This document shows, piece by piece, positions 35,187 to 46,405 of a DNA stretch of 64,000 bases (the first letter of the stretch is position 1; every line of letters begins with the position of its first letter). The notes beneath the pieces were generated by a model, which made no database searches, was not told the DNA's origin, and was given only the letters and a program-made list of their open reading frames with translations. This DNA is from Gentiana macrophylla (Eukaryota; Streptophyta; Magnoliopsida; Gentianales; Gentianaceae), in contig JAOBSW010001001.1 of assembly GCA_026214975.1 (NCBI GenBank), forward strand, positions 1 to 64,000. Direction: 5' to 3'. The translations under genes were made by a program, and so were the position numbers.

Positions 35187-35210
35187 TAGCCCCTCGTGAT
35201 CTATGATCAC
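35187..35210 (-). other. Tat-like polypurine tract
   Basis: On the minus strand CACGAGGGGCTA directly precedes the 3' LTR start. It is weak but in the right place. Confidence 0.45.
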
Positions 35211-35359
35211 TTTCACAAGGGATCTGAGATCGATGCTCGGGAAGTTCGGGCCGGCTAGTCCAACCTTACTTCGTGGAAATTGCCACCTGTGGTTTTGTTA
35301 ATTTGCCATAATTACATTTGAGGGAACCGGCGCCTCTTCGCGATTGATGTTGCTACGTA

Positions 35360-37900
35360 TATAAATGTCCTTTCAAAGCCGAACGGTTATTCTTCCCGCC
35401 CGTCCACTATTAACCCGACTTAGTTTTCTAGAAGTTACCGCACTTGGCAAGCAAGTTCTTCACCGTGCTATCAATTCTTTTGCTCCCCCTTTTTTTTTTG
35501 TTCTTCCTCCATTCTCGCACTTTTCTTTGTTTACGAGGGCTAGTACAAGGCCGAGCAGCTCTATAGAAAGAGAGTTTGAGTCCTGTTTGAGATTGACGCT
35601 GAGGTTATACAACCTTTCACCCACTGGGGCCCCATAGACATAACACCCTTAAACACCATAGCTGTCACTTCTGAAGCGGAGGAGATCAGCACCGACCAAA
35701 CCTCTACCTCTTCTCGATACCACTCTTCCTTTGGTTTCACTTCCATCAATCGTTGTTTGAGAGCAAACATGACGGCGAGGTCAGCTATATAGTCAGCATG
35801 AGTAAGGTCCAAGTTAACCTGTGAGGAGTTCTTCGATTTGTACTGTATAACATAGATATGGATCGTTATGCTTCTCGGATCCCTCTCGGGTTATATATAT
35901 GCCCATCAACCGCCAAGGTTATCACCGACTTTTCAGTGGACCACCACAGGCGGCTCAATGGTCCCCTTTGTCCAAATTTCTTTCCCGGGCGGTAAGCCGC
36001 CATTATCATCTGGGAACTGGCCAGACGCCTTCTAACGGGCGTTAGGCTATAATCGGGACGGCGATCCGTGTGCCGTTTAATGGATATTCCGCTCATCGCT
36101 GACCTGCTCCGACTTTTTATCGTGCCGAAGGTCCGAATCACAATCGGACGGTACTATTTTCCTAGGAGAAATGATCATCGACGGGATCCCCATGTTGTCC
36201 GCTGGAAAGACTTCGATCCATGACCTGAAGAGTCATTTTTTTCTTTGTTCGCCACGCCGGGATTACCGACCCGGGGTCAATGGAATTATTACCCACTCCT
36301 TCCGATCCTTGTCCCCACACATTGCGGAAGCCTTGCTGCAAGACATTGCAAAGGCGCGCATTTCCTCAACTTTGAGTACTGGTCGGATGAGCCGGCTGAG
36401 GCCGCCGCCTTCGTGATTCTGGGCCTCACCCATATGTTCGCCCCTCAACACCGCCGAGTATAATCATTGTAGGGTCTCCTTTTATGTTTGCTGATCTCAA
36501 TTCATTATTGTTTGCTAACACTTGTCTTTGCAAAGGGGCCGACTTAGTGCGACATCTTTGACGCGTGATTCCGAAGATGAGAAGTTGAACAAGAAAGAAT
36601 AGATCAGATCGCCCACAAGATGAGCTCGTGAATCTCGGGGCGAACAGATCCGGATCGGGGAAACCGAGAACACCGGGGCAATGTAGAGCATAACAGACTC
36701 ATGATCAGGCCGGCCGAGTCGGGTCTTTCATACTCGATGCATGGCGGTGGCAGGATGACTTGGTCGCCCCGGAAAGAATGGATTCGGGTCTCGGCGACGA
36801 TCCGTCAGGTCGCTCCAAAGAGACCTGCATCTGCGGCTGGCACTCGGCGGGGACTCGTGCTCTTGGCGTAGTTCATTGCCGACTGTCCGATAATGCCCTC
36901 TGCCTTTTGTAAGTTGTTACTTTTTTTCTTCTATTTCCCATTTTCCTCGAGACTTTTTTGTCTATATTTTTACACACATTTTTTTATCGTCACAAGGCAG
37001 CTAAGAAGTGCTCCAACGCCTGACTGACTTTTTCTCGCTGTAAGACTTCTTCTCGAAAAAGGGTCGCCGGAAGTCTCCACAAACCGAGCCCAAGAGATAA
37101 ATATACAACGCCGTGAAGAGCTACTCGACGCAGATCCGAAGCCGAGGTGAGGAATCACAGTCGAAAGCCGACAAACTAAGGGCCTCTTTGCCGAAAGAGG
37201 CATCCGAGAACCTCCAAGGTGAGAACGAGAGTCGACTGCTTTGCATAATGAACTCGAACTTCCCGCTCGCCGCCAGCGGTCCAGAGAGTACAAGAACTCT
37301 TCTCATTTCACCTGGCGCTCAAGATCCTTCTTGACATATCTTGAGTTACGGATACACTCTGGGGTCTCCAAGTTAAAGAGAAGTACTTCGATCCTGTCGC
37401 TGCCGACCTACCCCATGGAAGGATGTTCAAAGAAGGTTGCAAGGAACTATACTAAGCACACCAAAGAGTTCCAAGTCGGGTGAAGACTTGGTACTAAAGT
37501 ATGAGTCGCCGATCCGCCGTCAAAGGAGTTCTTTCGGTCAAGGCTCCGATCGAATGTATCCTTAGCTCTTCTTACTTCTACATTTCTTTGCGTGTTTTTC
37601 TTAATCGTGGTTTATTATATACTCTCTTGTGAGGTATGTGTTTATTTCAGCCACATGTGCTTGCTCGGAGGATTTGTACTTCATATTTTGTTTTAATTGC
37701 ACACAAAGCTTGTTATTTTTCCTTTTCATCTTTATTTAGTTTCGCAAGACCATCATTTCAGAGTTTATCGAGAAACGATGGTCTTGGCTCTGTCTCAGAA
37801 GCGCTTGTGCGTCTGGCCTCCGCCGACTTTGAAAGTTAACGAGCTCATACTATCGCGGATTATCGTGAGATTGACCCGTGGTTCGTAATCTATCCATTCG
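35360..37900 (+). pseudogene. Antisense extra ORF of the Tat-like element, with candidate introns
   Basis: This region lies between integrase and 3' LTR but codes on the strand opposite to gag-pol. Frames give MDRYASRIPLG (35859), RYYFPRRND (about 36150), DGIPMLSAGKT (36177) and FFFV followed by TPGLPTRGQWNYYP (36245-36292). FEYWSDEPAEAAAFVI comes next (about 36370-36415). The order YYF...W/K...FFFV resembles the plant 'putative gypsy type transposon' domain (PF04195-like). A charged, coiled-coil-like tail (SKADKLRASLPKEASENLQG, 37158-37217) follows. Three GT-AG gaps fit short plant introns: 36458-36535, 36909-36996 (GTAAGT) and 37556-37650 (T-rich, TTTCAG). Extra ORFs in this place are known in Tat elements; their role is unknown. 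Frameshifts prevent a clean protein. Confidence 0.5.
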
Positions 37901-37904
37901 AGAC

Positions 37905-38512
37905 TCGACCCTGGTTCGCTTTTTTTTTTTTTTTATTTTTTTTTTTTTTTACGAACTGCTTTTTTCGAGACCGACCAAGCGGTTCAGATCTTGAACCGAG
38001 TCCAACTTGTGGATCGCCTATTCATCCGTCTGTCTGGCGCACTTATCGTGGGTTCGCTTTACGAGCCGCTTTCGAGACCGACTCAACGGTTCGGGATCTT
38101 GAATCGAGTCCGACTCGCTGGATCGCCTATTCATCCGCCTCTGGCCCCGCAGACTTATCGTGGGTTCGCTTACTTAGCCGCTTTCCTCGAGACCGACTCA
38201 GCGGTTCGGCTTCTTGAGTCGAGTCCACCGCCATGGATCGGGCCTATTCATCCGCCTCTGCCCGCAGACTTATCGTGGGTTCGCTTTTACTTAACCGCTT
38301 TTCGAGACCGACTCATGGTTCGATTTCTTGAGCCGAGTCCGACTGCATGATCGGCCTATTCGCCTGCAATTCGTCCCCGCAGACTTTATCGTGGTTCGCT
38401 TTTTACTAACCGCTTCGAGACCGACTCGCTGTTCAGCTCTTGAGTCGAGTCCACCGCTGGATCAAACTTCTTCCATCCGCCTCGCCCCGCAGACTTATCG
38501 TTGTTTTTGCAA
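37905..38512. repeat. Tandem array of about 113-bp units
   Basis: Five unit starts with CGAGACCGAC lie at 37966, 38073, 38188, 38303 and 38416, a period of 107-115 bp. Each unit carries GGTTCG, TTGAGTCGAGTCC, CCTATTCATCCGCCTCT and GCAGACTTATCGTGGGTTCG in order. The first unit is preceded by a T-rich expansion (37921-37950). Units differ by small indels. The array lies downstream of integrase, where plant Tat/Ogre-type elements are known to harbour tandem repeats. Confidence 0.9.
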
Positions 38513-38535
38513 GGTTTGTTGAATTCGACTCGCTT

Positions 38536-39780
38536 TTATTCGCCATGGTAATCATACATAGCAATAACAAAAGAGAATGATTCATTCAAAGTGCTTAAAT
38601 TAAAGATTTGTTCAAATAAAACAAAGAAACATGTCTGATTGGGTCTTATATATAAATGTTTTCTCAAGTTAGAGGCATTCCACCACGCTGCATCGTTTCT
38701 TCCACTCTGCATCGGCCAATTGATAAGCTCCTTTACCATGTACCTTAACCACTTTGTATGGTCCTTCCTGGCTAGTGGTCTAACTTCCTTGTGGCAATTG
38801 CTCGCTTCACTTCGCCTTTCTCGAAAAGTACCAGTCCCTTCCTTGAAATAGTTATGCTTGACACGTGAGTTGTAGTACTCGGAAACTTCTCGCTTATACT
38901 TGGCCATCTCTTATGAATGCGACATCGCGAGTCTCTTCCAAGTCATCTTTTGAGTGTCTTAATTCGAGAGTTGCCGTTCTTCGAATAAAGAGACGCTCGG
39001 GTGATGTTAGGCCGATCTGGCCGGAATAATCGCTTCGCATCCAAATGTGAGACTCGAACTGAGTCTCTCCTGGCCAAATTGGGCATTGTTCGACAAGGGG
39101 CCCATAAGATGTTGGGCAAATGTTCTGGCATCCAAATTTTCCTTTTTCTCTCTTCCAAACGCTTCTTCAAACCGTTTTAATCCGTCGGGTTGGTCTGCTC
39201 CACTCGCCTGCTAGCCTGGGATACTCCTTAACCGAGGTGAAATGTTGGGTGATATTCAGCTCAGCACACCATTCTCTGATCAAATGCTGCCTTCAAACCT
39301 GGGTTCCATTATCCTGACACTGTGAGTCTTGGGTACACCATACTGCACACAATGTTCTTCCATAGAAATTTTCGGATCTCGGCTCCCCTCGTTATGGGTG
39401 GCCAGTGGTTCGGCTCTCTACCCACTTGGTGAAGTAGTCAATGAGCCACAATCAAGAATCTAACACTTCCTCGGGCTTTGGGAGTGGCTCCACTAGATCT
39501 ACCCCCACCTGGGTCAGTGGCCACGGGGATACCATCGGGACCATGTCTTGTGTCGGCCGATGTGACAAGTTATCATGGACTGCATGATCTCGCATTTTTC
39601 CACCAACCGCTTAGCCGCCTTCAAACATTGTAGGCCAAAATAACCGAACAACCTCGGCATTTTCTTGAAAGTACGATGACTCGGTGGTTCCTTACAGATT
39701 CCTAGGTGTATTTCTCGTAGTAGATAATTCCCTTCTTCCTTGGTCACACATCGCAGCTCAAGGGGATATATAAGATTTTC
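38536..39780 (-). pseudogene. Tat-like integrase (broken)
   Basis: The minus strand starts with the zinc region EEGNYLLREIHLGIC, then FGYFGLQCLKAAKRLVEKCE (39600-39740), and continues with VSPWPLTQVGVDL-like text (about 39500-39540). It ends with KYKREVSEYYNSRVKH and YFKEGTG (38830-38905), where intact elements read YNxRVKxRxFxxGDLVLR. The final strip PWNAxNLRK appears as WWNASNLRKHLY (38655-38700). Gene order and motifs identify gypsy integrase, which would insert the cDNA. Frames change repeatedly across the core, so the catalytic DDE cannot be checked in full. Confidence 0.8.
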
Positions 39781-39929
39781 GATAAAGCACTCCGTCGAAC
39801 AAGGAGTAATGAATCGCCATGAGCTTTACTTTTCTCGCTTGTACTTTATCAGGGCGTAAGCAATGTATCCTTGGTATGATACAATTGGATCCATCCATGT
39901 GTTAACTTGTGTGATCGGGTTGAACAACC

Positions 39930-40560
39930 CCCTCTGCTCATAGCTTCTTCTCCTTCAATAATTTTACTAACACTTTTTTGTCGAGAGGAAGTTTGAAGCC
40001 AACTTTGACAAAGCATCCGGCTTGGTTCTCCGCACCTGCATTCAGGCGATGTTTACTTTTCGGAATTTCTCCAAAATGTCTTAGTCGCGCTGTGTACTTT
40101 TTCATTGGTTCTTCTTTGGCTTCATACACACCATTTATGTGTGACTTACTACAAGTTATGCTAATCAGATATCTCAGAGGGTACTCCAAGTCGGCTGGCT
40201 AAGTTCAACCTCTGTGGATCAAAGCCTCAAGTATTCCGCTTCATTATTTGTAGCCTTAAAAGCAAATCGAGGGCATAAGGAACTCTTCCCTGTTTGACTA
40301 ACCACCGAGAGACTGCCCTCAGCACTGCTTCCTTTGTTTGAAGCCCCATCGACGCATACCTTCCATTGGCTATTGCTTTGTGTCCTGCCTCGTCGGATTG
40401 AAGTGAGACTCCTTCGACCAGGAAATCAGCCGGTATTGTGCCTTGATCGCAGATCTTGGTCGGTAATCGACGTCGATTCCGCCACTCGACAACCCCATTT
40501 AGCTAATCTTCCCGAGGTCTCAGGTCGGCTTAATATTTGCCTTTAGTGGTTGATCGCTGA
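39930..40560 (-). pseudogene. Archaeal-type RNase H of the Tat-like element
   Basis: Shifted frames give IDVDYRPRSAIKAQ (about 40470), a DGASNKGS-like core (about 40350), RFAFKATNNEAEY (about 40245) and HINGVYEAKEEPMKKY (40075-40130). ENQAGCFVKVG follows (about 40010). The pattern DGSSNxxGxGxG, FxATNNEAEYEAL and NxxAExRAD-like end is that of the second RNase H found in Tat gypsy elements. This domain is absent from Athila and most other gypsy lineages, so it supports lineage assignment. Confidence 0.7.
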
Positions 40561-40789
40561 TCACGTTGATATGGTGAGCCTCAAAATAGGTCTCAATTTC
40601 TCGAGGCATGCACCAAGGCAAAGCCAACTTTTTCTACATTTGAATACCTAACTTCCGCCCATTTAACGCGCTACTTACGTGAAATCGGTATCTCGCACAC
40701 CGCTCGCCTTGCTAACCAAAGACTGACCTTTGAGCTAAGCGCTTCTTCACACACAAATGAGATACACGAACAACGAATCTCCTCACGAG

Positions 40790-41680
40790 GGGTCACAAGG
40801 CAAGGAAGGTCACTACATACTCCTTCAACTCCTCAAAGGCCTTTTGGCATTGTTCGTCCCAAAGGGAAAGGACTGCTCTCCTCAAAACTTTAAAGAACGG
40901 TAAAGCCATATGGCCGACCTTGATAAAAATCTGCTCAAAGCCGCATCCAGCGGTCAAACGCCAAGACTTCTTTCGCGTTTTGGGTGGAATCATGGTTCTC
41001 AAGATATCAATTTATGTCTGGATTTGCTCACGGTCCCATCCTTTAAATCATATACCCTAGACAAGGGTGCTCTGATCTAACTCCGAATGTGCACTTCTTA
41101 GGTTGAGTTTCATCTCGAGTCCTTTTAACACTTCAAAACTTCTTGGGTATCCCTTAAAATTGGTCAATCGATTCGCTCTTTATCGCCAGATCGCTAAGCG
41201 TATGAATCTCCATGCATCTTCCTATTTGATCAAGAAAAATGCATTAACATGACCCTACGTATGTTGCACCTCGCATTCTTGAGTCCAAAGGGCATGGTAG
41301 TGTAGCAATAGGTTCCAAATTCCGCCACAAAGCAAATTTTTCCGCATCCTGCGGGTGCATCATGATCCTGGTGATAACCCATACGCATCTGTAAACGCGA
41401 ACACCTCGCAGCCCATTGTTGAGTCCACTAACGATCTATCTTGGGCAAAGGATAAGCAATTCTTGACATGCCTTGTTCAAGTCGTCAGAAGTCTACACAC
41501 ATTCTCCGATTCCTATCCGGCTTTTGACTAGCATCAGGTTAGCTAGCCATTAAAAGGGTAAATGACTTCCTAATTATATTTGCACTTAATAGCTTTTCCA
41601 CCTCTTGCTTTACGGGTCGCTGCGTACGATGGGGCGAAGTGTCTCTTCTTTTGACGAAAACAGGCCTCCTGTTCGATCAA
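40790..41680 (-). pseudogene. Tat-like reverse transcriptase and connection
   Basis: In minus-strand order: WRMCVDF (about 41495), YPLPKIDR (about 41440), FGTYCYTTMPFGLKNAG (about 41285-41335), DQIGRCMEIH (about 41205), and a degraded YVDD position followed by LAIKS (about 41185). QPKKCTFGVRSE follows (about 41080), then IPPKTRKK, LPFFKVLRRA and CQKAFEELKEYV (40800-40990). Spacing is near normal for gypsy RT. The catalytic YVDD reads as TLSDLAIKS because of changes, so activity is doubtful unless these are errors. Confidence 0.8.
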
Positions 41681-42059
41681 GCTTCAAATGATGCACATTA
41701 TATCAGAGACAATCCACCGCATATCTTCAAACTCTTCCATGCGTCAACACATCTACCAACTTTACCAGGGTGTCTGCCAAGACTTCTTTGTACTGAGAGG
41801 GAATCCAGATCCAATGTTTATCTACAACGCTTGCCTTGTTCATCCTAAAGCCTTTAACAAGCCAGGCCTGGTTCGGTCTTCTCGACGACCAGCTTATCTT
41901 GATCCTCGGGCAGCCTCCTCAACCCTAACTCAAGCACCATCCCCGCCATGGATCGTTATGGCATAACAGCCTCTCCTCGGCTGTCTCAGATCCCTTGACC
42001 TCTCTTTATTTCCTGGTCGCTGGGATCTTCATACTAATGTGTCAGGGAAATTACACCGG

Positions 42060-42380
42060 AGATCGATAAGAATCGGGTCTTCCTAAGATAACATTGTATC
42101 ACTCGAAGGTGCCCTTACCACCACATAATCTACCATCGTGGTCCTCGCTCTTTCTTCCTTCACTAAAGGTGGCAGGGACGTATTGACTACTGGGCCGGTG
42201 ACTGCGGGTCCCGCGAATCCGAACAAGCCGGGTTGAGACTCGGGTCGACCGCTTTGATTTCGCATTGCTCTGGAAGCGCTTGTAATAAAGTACACTTACA
42301 AGATTGCCGGTATCCACACGCATCCTCTTCGCCAAATTTTTGTTGATAACCGCCTCAACCACCAAACCTTCATTATTAAC
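42060..42380 (-). pseudogene. Tat-like aspartic protease
   Basis: An 88-codon frame contains VVEAVINKNLAKRMRVDTGN and VLYYKRF, matching the gypsy protease block around D-[TS/G]-G-x-S. The later strip VDYVV, then APSS, then YNVILGRP-like text (about 42080) is the conserved end of the domain. Protease would cleave the gag-pol polyprotein. Asn at the position after Gly is unusual. The stretch 42381-42890 links gag and protease and has no clear domain. Confidence 0.7.
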
Positions 42381-42899
42381 CGACTGTGGTAGTGAATCCT
42401 TTGGTCCGCATAATTACTTCTCTCGACATTCTTGGTCTCTTCATCAAGGACGTAACTTCTCCCGCTCTCTCGTTCTTCCTCGCCACTTTGGGGCTGTTCG
42501 GCCCTCCTAAGGATAGTGTTGATAGTATTTACCGGGCGGTTATCGATGTGGGCATCTCGATCGGGGAATGATCCGCCGCTCTCCCACCGCCATCTCCTCG
42601 ATGGTCTCTTCGATAGCCATTTCGGCCCCTCGCCCCATAATTGTGGCGCTTGAATTCACGCCGCCCCTTGGGATCGGCGTTGTGGACCGATCTACGACCT
42701 CATCAAGCTTCCTTCCATTATCGCTGCATCTATGTCCCGCATTAGATCTCTGCATTTTTCTAATTCATGCCCTATATCCTCGATGATATTTGCAATATTT
42801 GCTGGTGAGTTTCTATTTTCTGAGGTCCCCTCGTGAGGTGGTGGTATTTTGCTATTCCTTTCCATTGCATAATGGCCGTAACTGCTCACGAGGCCGGTT

Positions 42900-43996
42900 C
42901 AAAGGAATGAAATCTCATCTGCTTGAGCTCCTCTTTCCTAACCGATTCAAGCACAGGTGATTTCACCTCGGTCCCATACGGACTTTCCTTTCCGATCCGA
43001 CCGGCATCCTCGACTTGTTCTTCTTCTTGTTGTCACTCTCTCCATTTCTCTTTTCAACTGCTGGCTTCCTCACCTTGACAAGCAGTTGCTTGTATAGCTA
43101 TGTCCGGACACTCCTCCATTGTTTGTGGAAGTTTGTTGTTGAGTTTAGCATGCAATCTCCTTCACTAGTCCTCCGCTACGAATGAGGTAACTAGCAGCCT
43201 TGATCGTCTCGTGCATCAAGTACTTGTGCGGCCTCTTCATTAAAACGTTTTATAAAACGCAATATTGTCTCATCGTGCCCTCGCTTGCAGTGAGAAGATG
43301 CGCCTTGTTTCTTACAAAGGTACGAGCCGCAATAAAAGCGTGTACAAACTTCCCGGTCGTGAGTTCCAAAATCGAAGAGATAGATCTAGTGGGGAATCTT
43401 GTTGAACCATTCTCTGCCCTCCCTGCTAACAAAGTCTTGGGAAAGCCTTGCATTTCATCTCATCGTTAAGCGTTGTACAAGTTCATGTGAGAAATGTATT
43501 GGTGCATATGATCATAAGGATCCTGGATCCATCGTATGCATTAATCTTGGGAATCTTGAACCCTCCGGCCGAGGGATAGTTGTCTATGTCCAAAGTAAAT
43601 GGGGACGCACAGATTAGCTCTCCCGACCGGCCACCAAGTAAATTGTCCGGGGCCTGGCCCTGGCGGTTTCTTATGCCGGGCCTGCTCGGTATGAGCACTG
43701 GATTCGACGCCTCACAGGTGTTTCGAAGGTTGTAAAGTAGCTGCAGATCTCCTTCTCGGGGCCTCCTCGAGGACCCGGCCCTTCAAGATCTCTTGAAAAT
43801 GGCTTTGGACGGTAGTATCGTTTAGATTCTTCAAAGACTCTACCAATGCCTCGATTGGGGAGGTCTTGAAGCGCGCGATTATCACCAGAGCATCCGTGAT
43901 TTCCCTGGTCGCCTCCTTGCAAGACCGAGTTCGCCCTTTTTGCCATGGATTCGCCGCTTTTTGCGGCGTTCTTTGGTAATTGCCATGGCAAAACAA
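42900..43996 (-). pseudogene. Tat-like gag
   Basis: ATG at 43996 (MFCHGNYQRTPQK) is the first on the minus strand after the primer-binding site. Frames then give SPFTLDIDNYPSAGGFKIPK and INAYDGS (43520-43620), the gag N-terminal block. AFPKTLLAGRAENG, IPTRSISSILELTTGKFVHA (43340-43450) and RFNEEAA with VLDARD (about 43200) follow, typical of plant gypsy capsid. No zinc knuckle could be placed with confidence. Gag packages element RNA. Several frame changes. Confidence 0.8.
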
Positions 43997-44022
43997 GGTC
44001 TCTAAAGTACTAACAAGAAAAG

Positions 44023-44041
44023 GCCCTCTTCTAGCGCCAAT
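44023..44041 (-). other. Tat-like primer-binding site
   Basis: The minus strand reads TTGGCGCTAGAAGAGGGCC directly after the 5' LTR. TGGCGC at the start is typical of gypsy primer sites. I cannot name the tRNA with certainty. Confidence 0.7.
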
Positions 44042-44622
44042 TGATAGTAATAGATTACCTACCCGAATGTGAAACGGGTTGATCCTTTAGTGATAGTACC
44101 TAAGGACTCGCTAAAAGCCTGGGGACACCGAATCGAGAAATGGGTGGATCGTCTTCAAGATTTAGAATTTGGACTCTCAATTAGTTGAGAGTTGCCTACG
44201 ATTCAAGAATATCCATGGAATCAAGCCCGGTCGTAGTTCTAACCTAGGGGTATTTATAGGACACGCCCTAACCCTAATTTCCTAATGGTTCTAGTGTTAC
44301 CCTTTATACCCTTATCGGGCCTTGCCACGCGTATTTACAATGACCCTGGTGTAAATGGGCCTAAGAAACCACATTTGTTCGTCCGCACGGAGGTTAGGGT
44401 GATCAGCCTCTCGAGAGACGCCTGTGCGGCCTAATCAGTCTTCCTCGCCAATCCGGGGTATTTACTGCAGTGGTCTCGCCCGACCACTCACCGAGCCAGA
44501 GACGAAGTCACTTTATAGGCACTCCGCCCTAGAGATGTGGCTTTAAACACAAGAAGGGTAAAGCTCCCAAAATGTGCCCGTAATAAGTGACACGCGTGGC
44601 GCGAACCGGTCGGGTATCATCA
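44042..44622 (-). repeat. Tat-like 5' LTR
   Basis: About 581 bp, matching 34626-35186. It starts TGATAGTAATAG and ends GGGTATCATCA on the plus strand, followed by CTCTT. Minus-strand TATAAATA at 44251-44258 is the likely promoter of the element. Confidence 0.88.
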
Positions 44623-44627
44623 CTCTT

Positions 44628-45961
44628 CTATTAATAAAAGCTTTCGTTTCTCGGGAAAAAAAACATGCTCGTAACCCACGTCAGACGCTTAACGAATTCT
44701 CTAACCAGCTTACTAACTAGTTTATAGCTACTCATCAAAGATATTTCACAATTCACAAATATGTCAGGAACCTGCACTCAGACACCCAATAAATAACAAC
44801 TGAAATTCTAATTTTGCCTACAAAAAAAAAATCCCAAATCCGGAGATGTTCCATCAGATTGAACCAACAATCAAATAAAGCTGTTTCAATTGTTCTGAAA
44901 CTACCTTCTATCTCTGTAATCTGACACTTTGTTCCTTCAGTAAATTCCGCATTTATTTAAGGAGATTTATTGAAAAGTGACAAAAGATTTACAAAATTAT
45001 CATAAGGACACGACATCATAATGACATTTTTAGTTTTATAACAGCTTTTCTTTTCTAAAAAAAAAAAAAAACTGCCAGACGGTCGAGCTTTAATGACCAC
45101 GCTCATATATATATATATATACACACACGATATCAAAGTAAACCCATATAAATTCCCCTTTATCGCTTTATCAAAGATGAATAGACACCTATGTAATCTT
45201 TATTGCATTATAAAAGACTTCATCGTGACTATCCTATCGATTCCTGGCTTATTCAGTAAATTATAAATTATTTAAAGAACGGAGTTAATAGTTATTCTTT
45301 TCCGCTCTTACGAATAATTATGTTCATAGAAATGTTAAGGCATTTATTCTATAATTAATAAGTATCAATATGCAAATGTGGTTGCATAACATTTTCCAGA
45401 GTAGCAAATACATACATATCTACTCATCACCCGATTCTACTAATTTAACTTTATTCTTCTTCTTTTTTCTTTTCGTACCTTTGTAATCTGCCTGCAAAAA
45501 ATAAATCCGATAAAAGCTAATATTTAAAATTATAAACACAATAAAATCATATTCTTAATGCTTTTACATCAAATTGAAATATATTACTTAGTTTTTTTCT
45601 TTAAGCAAATGCCTATTGGCAGGTTCCAAAAGTACCTTTCCAAGCCCCTGAGGGAGATGCATCTTCTGGTCAAATATAAGGCGACTTGCTCGGATATCAT
45701 AGGTCAGTAAGTGATTTAAGCACCATCGGATTTCAATGTAGTACGATCTAATTCAAAAATTTCACCTAATTGAGCGCGTTTCAGCATATTTTTTCACAAA
45801 GAGCAGATCGCTTATAATGCACTCAGCTGAGTTCACCAACGTGAGAACTCAACAGCTTACACCAACTTGTTCAACACTATACTTTGACTCGCCCATCGAA
45901 AAGGAACATCCGCCAACAATTCGCTGCCATCTACCAAACAACGGAAATGTTTCAAAAAAGG
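44628..45961. other. Spacer, no gene recognised
   Basis: It begins with the right part of the LINE-like tail (CTATTAATAAAAGC and A8 at 44659). The remainder is AT-rich DNA with a TA/CA microsatellite at 45103-45130. No frame with a recognisable motif is seen. Confidence 0.4.
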
Positions 45962-46405
45962 TGATGTGATCCGGTTCATGCTCTGAGGATACCATCATTC
46001 GTGCTATTTATGAATATTATTTTAATTAATTAGGAGTTGGTTTTATTTTATATTAGATTTTCAGCACTTTGTTTTATTTATTCTTTTATTATTAATGTGA
46101 ACATTTCGCTTTCTCGCCAATAGGAAGTATGCTGCATTTCTCATAAAGTGGGCATTTATCCCACATTCAGCTTTTCGACTTCTAGTTCTTTTGGTTCTTA
46201 GTGCATATAATGCAAACACTATTTTTTATTTGGTATACATTATTATATGAAAAAGCAAGTTATTGAGTTTTACTCAACCAAGTCATAAGGCTTGAATATC
46301 ACTTACATGAGTACTACCTATGTCGTGAGAAATTGTTGAGCGTTGCCTTTACTAGGCGCCTGGTGATCATTAGCTCGTCATTGTTCACCTTTAGTTACTT
46401 CCCTT
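45962..46405 (+). repeat. LARD-like element, left LTR
   Basis: About 444 bp. It aligns with 48879-49386, apart from a missing strip of about 50 bp near 46345 and many small indels. It ends near AGTTACTTCCC. Confidence 0.65.

Larger units (their letters stand above)
34626..44622 (-). mobile_element. Tat-lineage Ty3/gypsy retrotransposon with antisense ORF
   Basis: LTRs at 34626-35186 (3') and 44042-44622 (5') are flanked by a perfect 5-bp target duplication CTCTT (34621-34625 and 44623-44627). Primer-binding site and coding order show minus orientation. From right to left: gag, protease, RT, archaeal-type RNase H, integrase, a 113-bp tandem array and a plus-strand extra ORF with intron-like gaps. 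The extra RNase H, the additional ORF and the tandem array between integrase and LTR are features described for the Tat group of plant gypsy elements. Frameshifts are scattered throughout. It interrupts a LINE-like tail. Confidence 0.88.

Noticed and set aside
37905..38512. 5S rDNA or another structural RNA array
   Set aside because: The 113-bp period is near a 5S gene length, but no 5S internal promoter boxes are seen and the array is inside a gypsy element.
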